From: QZLE01 sp033852135
Lineage (GTDB): Bacteria; Pseudomonadota; Gammaproteobacteria; QZLD01
Length of the DNA stretch: 64,000 nt
Assembly (NCBI GenBank): GCA_033852135.1
Contig: JAWSVB010000008.1
Coordinates: 145,131-209,130 of the forward strand
Direction: 5' to 3'
A program made the translations under genes and the position numbers. Shown piece by piece: positions 36,654-46,383 of this stretch; position 1 is the stretch's first letter; each line of letters opens with the position of its first letter. The notes beneath the pieces were generated by a model. It saw only the letters and a list, made by a program, of their open reading frames with translations, did no database searches and was not told the origin of the DNA.

Positions 36654-39600
36654 ATGAATAACAATTATGAAATTAATGAGCTTCGCACCAAACTAATTGA
36701 TGCTGAAGAAAAAATAAAAGAGCAAGAATTAATAATAAAGAGCTTTCAAGATGAAAGCTCTATGGTCGCTAAAATAGCTGCAGCAGAAGATCTTGAGTCC
36801 GTATTAAACGAGATCCTAGAGTTTATTTGTGACAAATGGGGGTTCAACTGCTTTGGAATCCAATTAGTTGATGAAGAGAGAAACTCATTAAAATTTTATG
36901 CTAACTATGGCTATGGTGAAAAAGCAAATAACCCGGAAATTAGAAAATATCAAACTACTGAAATCCCACTAGAAGATGAAAAAATATCAGTATCTGCTTG
37001 GGTAGCGAATAGGCAAAAGTGGGTTTATGCAGATTTTAGTATTTCTGGTGTTCTTGATAACTTGCCTCCACTTGATAGAAGAGTTGTAGAACAATTAGAT
37101 ATAACAGAGAATTTAATAATACCTATAGTTGAGAAAAATGAAACTATAGGTATTTTACACTTAACCTCACTATCAAAACGTTTAGACCTTTCCAAGAGTG
37201 AAATAAATGACATCCTTAGGCTAGTAGAAAGTACCTCTGGGCATGTCAAAACGATTAGAAGAAAAGATAAGCTTGAGCGTATAAAGAAAAAACAAGAGCA
37301 GTTACTAAACTTAGTACAAGCTATAAGTGTTAATATCAACTTAGATTCCCTTTTAGACCTTTTAGGAGAGAATATTATTAAGCTTATGGGAGTTGATGGG
37401 TATGTAATTAATATAGTCGACTTCAATACAAATGATCTTGTTTGCGAGAAGATACACCTACCTGAAAAATTTAAAGGAATCGAAAAAACTTATCACAAAT
37501 ATATTTATCATGTAGATAATACAGACCCAAACTCTGAATGTTTTCTAAATCAAATACCAATAATTGTTAATAAAAATATCCTTAAAAAATATAAAGGAAA
37601 TACAAAAGTTCAATTCATTGGTTGGCAAATGGAAGAGCTGCTCATATACCCTATCATCTACTCAGGATCAGCCATTGGCACGGTAATGATCTTTACCCAA
37701 GATGGTAAAATTAATAAGAAACCTTTGCCAGAACTTGAGCATCTATTAAATATATTTAGCCCTCAAATAAGTAACAGTAAATATTACACGTCATTGCGAG
37801 AGCGTGAACAACACATCTCATCTGCAGAAACTGAAAAAATTGAATTTTTAGAGTTTATTACAAGAATTAATAATCTAACTTCAAATGACTTAATTTTTCA
37901 ACTTGTTACTGAAGAGCTATTCAAGTTATACCCATTTGATTTAGTGGGATGTTTCATCAAAGATGGCTCAAAGCTAATTATAAAAGAAGCTTGCAATAGA
38001 GATGAACAATATGATGAAAAAACAAATATTTGGAGAAAATACTATAGAGATAATCCTGTAGATCTTACAAAAAAAGGGGAAGCTCTATCAGTAGTTATCA
38101 ATACTAATGTAAGGTTTTATATTGATGATGTTCAAGAGGTTATGCATCTTCCAATGGCTCGTAATGATCGCAGAGCTATTGAAATATTCGATGCTCCAAG
38201 AACCTGCTTACATATCCCAATTAGAAAAGGTGATTTTGCAATTGGCGTTATAACGCTTATTACTCTACATGATGTATTTACAATGAAACATGATGAGGTT
38301 GAGTTTCTTGAATTAATTTGTTCATTCATCGGCACAGCTGTTGTAAATGCAGAAATATACACACAATTAATTAATACTCAAAAGCAATTAGTGTTAACTG
38401 AAAAGAAAAAGACTGAGGCGCTAGAATCAGCTAAAGAGGCAGCTGAAGCAACTGCCAAAGCAAAAAGTGACTTTCTTGCTAATATGAGTCATGAAATAAG
38501 AACCCCAATGAATGCTATTATTGGTCTATCTAAACTCGCTCTTGGTACTCAATTAGATGAGAAGCAAAAAGATTACCTAAAGAAGATCTCTACGTCGTCA
38601 AACTCCCTTTTAGGAATTATTAACGACATTCTTGATTTTTCTAAAATTGAAGCCGGAAAACTAGAATTCGAAAAAGTTGATTTCAATATAAATGAAGTCT
38701 TAGACCACATATCAGATTTATTCTCGAGCAAACTTACTGAAAAAAATATCGATATTATTATAGATAGAGCCACTGATGTTCCAACCCAGTTAATTGGTGA
38801 CCCATTAAGGCTTGGACAGGTATTAACAAATCTATTATCTAATGCATTTAAGTTTACCGAAGTAGGCAACATACTTGTTAATATTAAGGTTCACGAGCAG
38901 TATGAAAAAAATATCTCTTTGTTATTTGAAGTAGAAGATAATGGTATTGGAATTGAAGAGGATAAGATAAGCCAACTCTTTGCATCATTTACGCAAGCTG
39001 ATGGTTCAACTACCAGAAAATATGGCGGTACAGGCTTAGGGCTTAGTATATCTAAATCATTAACGGAAATGATGGGCGGTAGCATTTGGGCTACAAGTGA
39101 ATATGGCAAAGGTAGCTGTTTTAGTTTTATAGCAACCTTTGAAATGCAAGATGAGCAAGAGGTACACCACCTAGAAGATGCGATAAAAGAAGTTGCTCAA
39201 GATAAAAACATACTAATAATCGATGACAACAAAGAAACAAGAAACTATATACAGCGCAAAATTGGACCATATTGTGCAGACTTAAGATCAGCTCAATCTA
39301 TAAAAAATGCCCAAAGAATAATCAATAACTCTAACCAAGTTGACATAGTGATACTTGATTGGGATATTCCAGAAATTAACACCATAGACTCAGCAAAAAA
39401 AATAAAAAGTATACTGCAAGACAATACTGAAATTATCCTCATGATTGCTTTTGACCAAGAAAGAGTCAGGCAGCAAGCAGAAGCAATTGGTATTAATAAA
39501 TTTATAATCAAACCAATAAAAGAGATGGCTCTTTATAATGCTATTTATAACTCCATTACCGGAAATGATTATATAGATAGTACTATTGAAGAGGTGCTAG

Positions 39601-40670
39601 ACGGTAATATTGAAAATCATAAACAACAGATCTCTGGCGCCTATGTTCTTCTAGCAGAAGATAACTATATCAACCAACAAGTTGCACAAGAGTTTCTATC
39701 AAATGCAGGTGTAATTGTAGATATTGTTAATAACGGTAAAGAAGCAACCGTAGCTGCACAAAATTATAAATATGACGCTATATTAATGGATTGCCAAATG
39801 CCAGAAATGGATGGTTATGCAGCAACCCGGCATATAAGAGCCAACATATCAAAAGAAACACCAATTATTGCAATGACAGCAAATGCGATGACAGGTGATA
39901 AAGAAAAATGTCTTGAAGCAGGCATGAATGATTATATTCCAAAACCTATAAGTGATAGTAATTTATACACAGTTTTAAGCAAATGGGTACAGTGCGACAA
40001 CACTGATAGTATTGATAAACCTGTTAAACCATCTATAGAAACTGAACACTGCACGCTTGATAGTGAACCAGATCTCAGCAAGCTTATTGGAATCGATATA
40101 GACAAGGCTCTTGAGAACGTTGCTTCAAACCAATCACTTTTGATAAAGCTTTTAAAAGATTTTTATGAAAAATATGCACAAAGTGCAGATGAAATTAGAA
40201 GGCTTGTTGATGCAGGGGATTATGAACCAGCACAGATAATTTCGCATACCATAAAGGGATTAGGGGGTACCTTTGGCGCTGATAGTTTATCCAAAGCTGC
40301 AAAAAAACTAGAGTTAAGCATTATTTCACAAGAAGATAGCCTTATTCTTCATAAGGATATCAACGAATATGAAAAGCTAATAACTATAGTAATGGACTCC
40401 ATAGTACTGTCAGGAATAGTAGAAAAAGATAACGAACAAAACAAAGTAGATAGTGAGAAGATTAAGATTATAATATCCGAATTAGAAAATCTTCTAGAAA
40501 TCAATGATTTTGGTGCAGTTGAGTGCCTAGAAAAACTTCAAGAGAATATTAATAACTCAGGAACAGATATGGATAGAGATCTTTCAAAATTAGAAAAAGA
40601 GATCGAAAGCTTTGACTTCTCCAGAGCCCGTGAAACATTAGATAATGTATCACGGACACTTGGAAACTAA
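36654..40670 (+). CDS. Hybrid sensor histidine kinase: three GAF domains, HisKA, HATPase, two receivers, HPt
   Basis: A 1338-residue soluble kinase without membrane helices. After a short coiled coil come three GAF-like domains (about 40-205, 225-380, 400-570). The kinase core follows, with His613 in FLANMSHEIRTPMNAIIGLS and ATPase motifs NLLSNAFKFTE, VEDNGIGI and GTGLGLSIS. Receiver 1 has Asp in VILDWDIPE near 902, receiver 2 in ILMDCQMPEMDG near 1045, and the HPt histidine lies in ISHTIKGLGG near 1197. A BarA/GacS-like role is conceivable given the Rsm-type RNA at 50668, but the sensory part is cytosolic GAF, unlike BarA. The partner regulator is not adjacent. Confidence 0.9.
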   Translation: MNNNYEINELRTKLIDAEEKIKEQELIIKSFQDESSMVAKIAAAEDLESVLNEILEFICDKWGFNCFGIQLVDEERNSLKFYANYGYGEKANNPEIRKYQTTEIPLEDEKISVSAWVANRQKWVYADFSISGVLDNLPPLDRRVVEQLDITENLIIPIVEKNETIGILHLTSLSKRLDLSKSEINDILRLVESTSGHVKTIRRKDKLERIKKKQEQLLNLVQAISVNINLDSLLDLLGENIIKLMGVDGYVINIVDFNTNDLVCEKIHLPEKFKGIEKTYHKYIYHVDNTDPNSECFLNQIPIIVNKNILKKYKGNTKVQFIGWQMEELLIYPIIYSGSAIGTVMIFTQDGKINKKPLPELEHLLNIFSPQISNSKYYTSLREREQHISSAETEKIEFLEFITRINNLTSNDLIFQLVTEELFKLYPFDLVGCFIKDGSKLIIKEACNRDEQYDEKTNIWRKYYRDNPVDLTKKGEALSVVINTNVRFYIDDVQEVMHLPMARNDRRAIEIFDAPRTCLHIPIRKGDFAIGVITLITLHDVFTMKHDEVEFLELICSFIGTAVVNAEIYTQLINTQKQLVLTEKKKTEALESAKEAAEATAKAKSDFLANMSHEIRTPMNAIIGLSKLALGTQLDEKQKDYLKKISTSSNSLLGIINDILDFSKIEAGKLEFEKVDFNINEVLDHISDLFSSKLTEKNIDIIIDRATDVPTQLIGDPLRLGQVLTNLLSNAFKFTEVGNILVNIKVHEQYEKNISLLFEVEDNGIGIEEDKISQLFASFTQADGSTTRKYGGTGLGLSISKSLTEMMGGSIWATSEYGKGSCFSFIATFEMQDEQEVHHLEDAIKEVAQDKNILIIDDNKETRNYIQRKIGPYCADLRSAQSIKNAQRIINNSNQVDIVILDWDIPEINTIDSAKKIKSILQDNTEIILMIAFDQERVRQQAEAIGINKFIIKPIKEMALYNAIYNSITGNDYIDSTIEEVLDGNIENHKQQISGAYVLLAEDNYINQQVAQEFLSNAGVIVDIVNNGKEATVAAQNYKYDAILMDCQMPEMDGYAATRHIRANISKETPIIAMTANAMTGDKEKCLEAGMNDYIPKPISDSNLYTVLSKWVQCDNTDSIDKPVKPSIETEHCTLDSEPDLSKLIGIDIDKALENVASNQSLLIKLLKDFYEKYAQSADEIRRLVDAGDYEPAQIISHTIKGLGGTFGADSLSKAAKKLELSIISQEDSLILHKDINEYEKLITIVMDSIVLSGIVEKDNEQNKVDSEKIKIIISELENLLEINDFGAVECLEKLQENINNSGTDMDRDLSKLEKEIESFDFSRARETLDNVSRTLGN

Positions 40671-40701
40671 GGCATTACAAATTGCTGTCTTATCTTTACT
40701 T

Positions 40702-42270
40702 TTAAAGCTCTTTCATCAGTTTGTAATTGATGCTATCAATTAAGGCAATCCAAGAAGCTTCTATTATATTTTCAGAAACCCCAACAGTTCCCCAAACTTC
40801 ATTTCCATCACTGGATTCAATGATTACTCTAACCTTAGATGACGTACCGCTATCACCCTCAATAACTATCACCTTATAATTTTTCAGGTGGATAGATGCT
40901 AACTGAGGATAAAACTTAGTTAAAGCTTTACGAATTGCATTATCCAAAGCATTTACAGGGCCATCACCCTCTGCTGCGGTATGTACAACTTTATCATTAG
41001 CATAAACTTTAATAGTTGCTTCAGAATACGGCTCAACACCATTACGCTTCTCTTCAATTACTCGATAACTTTGAATAACGAACGGTTCTTGATAATCACC
41101 TTTGATTTTTTTAGCTAAAAGTTTAAATGAACCATCAGCAACTTCAAATTGATACCCTTGCGACTCCATCTCTTTAACTTTGAATAGAATCTCTTTTACA
41201 AGGGGATCTTTTTTATCAATCTCTGGATAAATTTTCTTTAGCTTTTCAACTACAGTAGCTCCACCTGATTGATCAGATAAAATTAGAGTGCGTTCGTTGC
41301 CAACGACTTCAGGCTTTACATGCTCAAAAGAGATGCTTTTTTTCAGTACACCATCAATGTGTGCCCCACCCTTATGAGCAAATGCTGCTTGCCCCACATA
41401 AGGTAAGTGGGAGTTATGTTGAATATTAGCAACCTCATTAACAAATAAAGAGGTCTCTGTAAGCTTCAACAGATTTTCTTTACCTATTGATTCATACCCA
41501 AGTTTAAGTTCAATATTGGCAATAATGGTACAAAGGTCTGCATTGCCACAGCGCTCCCCTATTCCATTAATAGTTCCTTGTACATGTGTGGAACCAGCTT
41601 CAAAACCGGCAATAGCATTTGCTACAGCACAACCAGAATCATTATGATTATGAATTCCAATTTCTACATCAGGAAATCTTTTACAAACAACAGAAACAAT
41701 TTCACCATACTCAGATGGCATCATGCCGCCATTGGTATCACAAAGAACCAAACAATCAGCACCGCCTCTTACAGCTGCATCTAAAGCAGACAAAGCAAAT
41801 TCAGAGTTACTTTTATAACCATCAAAGAAATGCTCAGCATCAAAGATTACTTCTTCACAGTGCTTTTTAAGATAAGAGATAGACTCTTCAATCATTAAAA
41901 GATTCTCTGCAAGAGTTGTCTTGATAATATCTGTTACATGTAAATCCCATGTCTTACCAAAAATAGTAATAACACTAGCTTTACTATCGATTAAAGACTT
42001 TAGAATTGGGTCTTCATCGGCTGTTATATTAAGACCCCTAGTTGAACCAAAGGCAGCAATTTTTGCATGTTTAAGATCAACTTTTCGAATCTCTTCAAAA
42101 AACTGTAGATCAGTAGGATTAGATGCATTTGGCCAGCCACCTTCAATATAGTGAACACCAAGCTCATCAAGTTTTTTTGCAATAATTAACTTATCTTCAA
42201 GTGAAAATGAAATATTTCTATCTTGGTTTCCATCACGCAAAGTTGTGTCATATATCTTGATCTGACTCAT
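40702..42270 (-). CDS. cimA: (R)-citramalate synthase
   Basis: A 522-residue enzyme of the isopropylmalate/citramalate synthase family. The N-terminal TIM barrel starts IYDTTLRDGNQDRNISFSLE and has the citramalate-type GGWPNASNPTD; metal ligands lie in EIGIHNHNDSGCAVANA. The C-terminal regulatory LeuA-dimer domain (about 395-520) carries the allosteric site. CimA condenses pyruvate and acetyl-CoA to citramalate, the threonine-independent route to isoleucine. LeuC, LeuD and LeuB next door can process the following steps. A leucine-pathway LeuA is less likely given the CimA-type N-terminus. Confidence 0.88.
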   Translation of the reverse strand: MSQIKIYDTTLRDGNQDRNISFSLEDKLIIAKKLDELGVHYIEGGWPNASNPTDLQFFEEIRKVDLKHAKIAAFGSTRGLNITADEDPILKSLIDSKASVITIFGKTWDLHVTDIIKTTLAENLLMIEESISYLKKHCEEVIFDAEHFFDGYKSNSEFALSALDAAVRGGADCLVLCDTNGGMMPSEYGEIVSVVCKRFPDVEIGIHNHNDSGCAVANAIAGFEAGSTHVQGTINGIGERCGNADLCTIIANIELKLGYESIGKENLLKLTETSLFVNEVANIQHNSHLPYVGQAAFAHKGGAHIDGVLKKSISFEHVKPEVVGNERTLILSDQSGGATVVEKLKKIYPEIDKKDPLVKEILFKVKEMESQGYQFEVADGSFKLLAKKIKGDYQEPFVIQSYRVIEEKRNGVEPYSEATIKVYANDKVVHTAAEGDGPVNALDNAIRKALTKFYPQLASIHLKNYKVIVIEGDSGTSSKVRVIIESSDGNEVWGTVGVSENIIEASWIALIDSINYKLMKEL

Positions 42271-42418
42271 GGTTCTCTCTTGAAAATCATCTAATTAAAG
42301 AATTGTTATAAAGCATTAGATTAATAATACTGTAATTGCACAAAACATGAAATATCAATATTTAGCTAATATAGTTTTATTACCACAAGTACTCATTAGT
42401 TTATATATTAATAAAATA

Positions 42419-42460
42419 AAAAGCCCCTCCTCTCCTGAAACAAGAGAGGGAGAGGCTTTT
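42419..42460 (-). terminator. Intrinsic terminator after leuB
   Basis: AAAAGCCCCTCCTCTC (42419-42434) pairs, with one irregularity, with GAGAGGGAGAGGCTTTT (42444-42460). On the minus strand the stem ends in TTTTTATTTT. It separates leuB from cimA. Confidence 0.85.
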
Positions 42461-42475
42461 ACAGCAGAAAGGGTA

Positions 42476-43555
42476 TTAACCTTTTATTTTAGCAACAATA
42501 AGGTCGCCCATAGCTGCAGTATTAATAGCTTCAGAAGGATCACGCGCTAGGTCGATTGTTCTAGCGCCCTCTTCAAGAACTGCCTCAATTGCATTTTCAA
42601 TATCAGTTGCAGCAGCATCTTGTTTAAGGCTATATCTAAGCATCATAGCAACAGAAATAATCTGTGCAATTGGGTTAGCGATACCTTTGCCAGCAATATC
42701 AGGAGCAGAACCACCAGCAGGCTCATATAGACCAAAGCTACTTTCATTTAAGCTAGCTGAAGCTAGTAGCCCCATTGAGCCTGTGATCATAGCGCATTCA
42801 TCCGAGATAATATCACCAAACATATTGCCGCATAGAAGCACGTCAAATTGAGCTGGGTCTTTAACTAGCTGCATAGTAGCATTATCAACATAGATATGAT
42901 TAAGCTCTACATCTGGATATTCCTTAGCAATCTCTATTACAACTTCACGCCAAAGAACCATGGTAGTAAGTACATTGGCTTTATCAACAGATGTTACTTT
43001 TTTACCACGTAATCTAGCTGCTTCGAAAGCCCAACGCGCGATTCTTTCGATTTCACCACGACTGTATACCATTGTGTCCCAAGCTTTCTCGTCTTGACCT
43101 TCTCCATCACGACCTTTTGGCTGACCGAAGTAAATACCGCCAGTTAATTCGCGTACACAAAGAATATCAAAACCTTTTTCAGAGATATCAGCTCTAAGAG
43201 GAGATGAAGCAGAAAGAGCTTTGAATAGTTTAGTAGGACGATAATTACAGAAAAGACCAAAGTGCTTTCTTAGCGGAAGAAGTGCACCACGCTCAGGCTG
43301 TTCATTAGGAGGAAGATTCTCCCACTTAGGACCACCAACAGAGCCAAATAGAATTGCATCTGCTGATTCACAAGTTTTAAGAGTACTGTCTGGTAATGCT
43401 TTACCTTGATTATCAATACCTGCACCACCAACATCACCATGCTCATATTCAACTTCAAAGCCATATTTATCTTTAACAGCATCTAAAACTTTGATAGCTT
43501 CCGCCATCACTTCTGGTCCAATACCATCACCTGGTAATACTGCAACTTTAGCCAT
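42476..43555 (-). CDS. leuB: 3-isopropylmalate dehydrogenase
   Basis: A 359-residue enzyme. The NAD-type isopropylmalate dehydrogenase signature is clear: VLPGDGIGPEVMAEA, ILFGSVGGPKWENLP, ELTGGIYFGQPKGR, the substrate/metal segment NMFGDIISDECAMITGS and EPAGGSAPDIAGKG. It oxidatively decarboxylates 3-isopropylmalate in leucine synthesis, and can act on methylmalate in the citramalate route. AAAGGAT precedes the ATG. It lies between two terminators, so it is probably a separate transcript despite following leuCD. Confidence 0.95.
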   Translation of the reverse strand: MAKVAVLPGDGIGPEVMAEAIKVLDAVKDKYGFEVEYEHGDVGGAGIDNQGKALPDSTLKTCESADAILFGSVGGPKWENLPPNEQPERGALLPLRKHFGLFCNYRPTKLFKALSASSPLRADISEKGFDILCVRELTGGIYFGQPKGRDGEGQDEKAWDTMVYSRGEIERIARWAFEAARLRGKKVTSVDKANVLTTMVLWREVVIEIAKEYPDVELNHIYVDNATMQLVKDPAQFDVLLCGNMFGDIISDECAMITGSMGLLASASLNESSFGLYEPAGGSAPDIAGKGIANPIAQIISVAMMLRYSLKQDAAATDIENAIEAVLEEGARTIDLARDPSEAINTAAMGDLIVAKIKG

Positions 43556-43663
43556 TTTTTATCCTTTACAATTTTTTCATATTTATTGCTGACAAACTAC
43601 TAGCAACAATAAAACTAAATATTCAATTAGGTATATATTTCAATGCGTAAACAAAGAAATATG

Positions 43664-43697
43664 AAAAGCCCTTTAATAAAAATATTAAAGGGCTTTT
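43664..43697 (-). terminator. Intrinsic terminator after leuCD
   Basis: AAAAGCCCTTTAATA (43664-43678) pairs perfectly with TATTAAAGGGCTTTT (43683-43697) around AAAA. It follows leuD on the minus strand, before leuB. Confidence 0.85.
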
Positions 43698-43702
43698 AAA
43701 AC

Positions 43703-44230
43703 TTAGTAGTTTGCGTCAGCGTAACCGATCCATCCGCCTGATTTGACAAGAGCCTTGTCAAATCCAGAGATTTCATAACTAATACTTATAGACTCACCTT
43801 CACAAACAAATTCAAGGCTATCATTTTCAACATCAACCTTAACAGTCGCTTCTTTTCCAGCAAAACTAAACATCTTGTTTATCTCTTCTTCAGAGGCTTC
43901 AATTGCAAGCATGCCGCAATTAAACATATTCTGTCTAAAGATACGAGCGAAGTTCTGTGCAATTACTACATTGTAACCATTAACTTCAAATGCCCATGGT
44001 GCATGTTCTCTTGATGAACCACAGCCAAAATTCTCTCTAGATATTACAACTGTCGCTTCTTGCAGATCTTTACCCTGAGGGTCAAAGCCATCAAGACTAA
44101 GATCTTCCAAAAGATGCTCACCAAGAGCCTGCTTAGAAACTTCAGTTAGATATTTAGCAGGAATGATCTCATCAGTATTGATATCTGAACGATCAAGAAA
44201 AAGTACTTTACCCTCAAAAACCTTACTCAT
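43703..44230 (-). CDS. leuD: 3-isopropylmalate/citramalate dehydratase small subunit
   Basis: A 175-residue aconitase-swivel protein. It shows FLDRSDINTDEIIPAKYLTE and the substrate-binding FGCGSSREHAPWAF, followed by ARIFRQNMFNCGML. It is shorter than E. coli LeuD (201) and matches the type-2 form paired with a 420-residue large subunit. Its ATG overlaps the leuC stop by one base (TAATG). With LeuC it isomerises isopropylmalate, and probably citramalate as well. Confidence 0.92.
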   Translation of the reverse strand: MSKVFEGKVLFLDRSDINTDEIIPAKYLTEVSKQALGEHLLEDLSLDGFDPQGKDLQEATVVISRENFGCGSSREHAPWAFEVNGYNVVIAQNFARIFRQNMFNCGMLAIEASEEEINKMFSFAGKEATVKVDVENDSLEFVCEGESISISYEISGFDKALVKSGGWIGYADANY

Positions 44231-45516
44231 TATAGGTACTCCCTTGGATCAGTAATTACACCAGTAATTGCAGTTGCTGCTGCTACTGCAGGGCTAACAA
44301 GATGAACCATTCCACCTTTACCCATGCGGCCATTAAAGTTTCTGTTTGTTGTTGCTGCTGCAACCTCGCCTTCAGCTAATACGCCGTTAGACATACCTAA
44401 GCATGCACCACATGTTGGGTTGGTCATACAAGCACCAGATTCAGCCAGAATTTTAATATATCCAAGATCTAAAGCTTTATTGTAGATTTCAGGAGTAGCT
44501 GGTGAAACAATAAGTCTTACATGTGGGTGAATTGTCTTACCTTTAAGGATTCTTGCTGCAATCTCAAGATCTTCCAAACGACCATTAGTGCAACTTCCAA
44601 GATAAACTTGGTCGACACGTGTACCACTCATCTCAGAGATGTCTTTCACACAGTCAGGCTTAAAACCGTCAGTTACTTGTGGTTCCATATCACAAACATT
44701 AAGTTCAAGGACTTGCTCATAATCAGCATCATCATCAGAGACCCATTTTTGATAATCAGCTAATGCTTCTTGCTTATCATTGTTGTAGTCATCTTTGATA
44801 AATGGCCATAAGTAGTCAACTGTAACCATATCAGGCATACACACACCACTAGTTCCACCCATCTCGATAGCCATATTACAAAGGGTCATACGACTTTCCA
44901 TAGACATGTTGTCAACAACATCACCACGGAACTCAACTACACAATCAGTAGCACCGTTTACTGTTACCTTTTTGATGATATTTAGGATTATATCTTTTGC
45001 ATATACTCCATCTGGAATATCTCCAGAGATGTTAACGCGCATAGTTTTAGGCTTTCTAAACGCACATACGCCTTTTAAAATACCAACCTCTAGGTCAGTA
45101 GTACCAACACCTGCAGCGAAAGCACCAAACGCACCATGAGTACAAGTGTGTGAATCACCCATAATTACAGTGTAACCTGGTCTAATAAAACCTTTTTCAG
45201 GGAACAAAGCGTGGCAAACGCCATTTCTACCGATATCGAAGAAATCTTTAATCTCATTTCTACGAGCCCATTCACGCAAAATTCTAGCCTGAGTAGCAGT
45301 CTTTGAATCTTTAGAAGGGGTCACATGATCAACAACAGCCTTGATTTTACTTGGATCAAATACACGATCCATTCCTCTCTCAACTAGATCAAGAATAGCA
45401 ATAGGTGTTGTTATTTCGTGACACATGACAACATCAAGTCTTAAAACATGTGCACCTGGAAACGGCTCATCAACAAGATGAGAGTCAAATATTTTTTCCG
45501 CAAGCGTCTTACCCAT
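44230..45516 (-). CDS. leuC: 3-isopropylmalate/citramalate dehydratase large subunit
   Basis: A 428-residue aconitase-family protein of the shorter, type-2 (HacA-like) kind; E. coli LeuC has 466. The 4Fe-4S ligands are in LGSCTNGRLEDLEIA and NPTCGACLGMSNGVL, and the active-site loop is GDSHTCTHGAFGAFAAGVGTTD. The ATG has a perfect AGGAGG four bases upstream. It starts the leuCD transcript; the upstream gap to livF (45517-45678) holds only a weak TAACACT/AGTGTTA hairpin and no leucine-rich leader peptide that I can see. Confidence 0.92.
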   Translation of the reverse strand: MGKTLAEKIFDSHLVDEPFPGAHVLRLDVVMCHEITTPIAILDLVERGMDRVFDPSKIKAVVDHVTPSKDSKTATQARILREWARRNEIKDFFDIGRNGVCHALFPEKGFIRPGYTVIMGDSHTCTHGAFGAFAAGVGTTDLEVGILKGVCAFRKPKTMRVNISGDIPDGVYAKDIILNIIKKVTVNGATDCVVEFRGDVVDNMSMESRMTLCNMAIEMGGTSGVCMPDMVTVDYLWPFIKDDYNNDKQEALADYQKWVSDDDADYEQVLELNVCDMEPQVTDGFKPDCVKDISEMSGTRVDQVYLGSCTNGRLEDLEIAARILKGKTIHPHVRLIVSPATPEIYNKALDLGYIKILAESGACMTNPTCGACLGMSNGVLAEGEVAAATTNRNFNGRMGKGGMVHLVSPAVAAATAITGVITDPREYL

Positions 45517-45678
45517 TCGACCTCCTAAATAGAAATATGAATAATTTAAAGATAAGTTATTTTAACACTGTGGTTAGTGTTATTGAAGAAAAGTGCAGTG
45601 ATAGATACTTATAAAAACAATAACTACAAGTTATAGATGCTAGCTTTTTAGATTACCAAAGGGAATTTTAACGTTTTA

Positions 45679-46383
45679 TTAGTTCCCACCAAGATAAGCT
45701 TGCTTAACCACAGGGTCAGAGCTTAATTCAACACCCGTGCCTTGTTTAATAATCACACCATTTTCTAGTACATAACCCCTATCAGCAAGGGCAAGAGCTT
45801 TATGAGCATTCTGCTCAACAAGAAAAACAGTCGTTCCCTGTTTTCTAACATTTGCTAAAACTTCAAAAATTAGATTAATTATCAAAGGTGCAAGACCAAG
45901 TGAGGGCTCATCAAGCAAAAGTAGTTTTGGCTTAGACATTAAAGCCCTTCCAATAGCTAGCATTTGCTGTTCGCCACCCGATAAAGTTCCACCCTGCTGA
46001 TTTAATCTTTCTTTTAGTCTGGGAAACAGTTCCAAGACTTTTTCAAACTCAATTTTAGCCTCATCTTCAGGAGTAAAATATGCCCCAAGCATTAAGTTAT
46101 CTAAAACGGATAGTTTAGGAAAAATTCTCCGCCCCTCTGGTGAAATTGATATCCCTTTGCGCATAATTTGGTGAGATTTTCTTTTAGATATATCCTCACC
46201 ATCAAAAATTATTTGCCCCGAAGTAAGCTCAATATCGCGGCATAAAGTCATTAATAAAGTTGTCTTCCCTGCGCCATTAGCACCAATCAAAGACACTATT
46301 TCACCTTTTTTAATCTCAAGAGATACTCCGTGTAACGCCTGAATTGAGCCGTAACCAGATGATACATTTTTTATATGTAGCAT
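45679..46383 (-). CDS. livF: Branched-chain amino-acid ABC transporter ATPase LivF
   Basis: A 234-residue ATPase from the ATG ending at 46383, which overlaps the livG stop (TAATG). The open frame extends eight codons further into livG, but MLHIKNVSSGYGSIQALHGV is the standard LivF start. Walker A is GANGAGKTT, the signature LSGGEQQML, Walker B LLLDEPSLGLAP, and VFLVEQNAHKAL is a LivF hallmark. It is the last gene of livJHMGF. Confidence 0.92.
   Translation of the reverse strand: MLHIKNVSSGYGSIQALHGVSLEIKKGEIVSLIGANGAGKTTLLMTLCRDIELTSGQIIFDGEDISKRKSHQIMRKGISISPEGRRIFPKLSVLDNLMLGAYFTPEDEAKIEFEKVLELFPRLKERLNQQGGTLSGGEQQMLAIGRALMSKPKLLLLDEPSLGLAPLIINLIFEVLANVRKQGTTVFLVEQNAHKALALADRGYVLENGVIIKQGTGVELSSDPVVKQAYLGGN

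Noticed and set aside
45563..45582. leuC attenuator with leader peptide
   Set aside because: A weak TAACACT/AGTGTTA hairpin exists, but no leucine-rich leader peptide precedes it.
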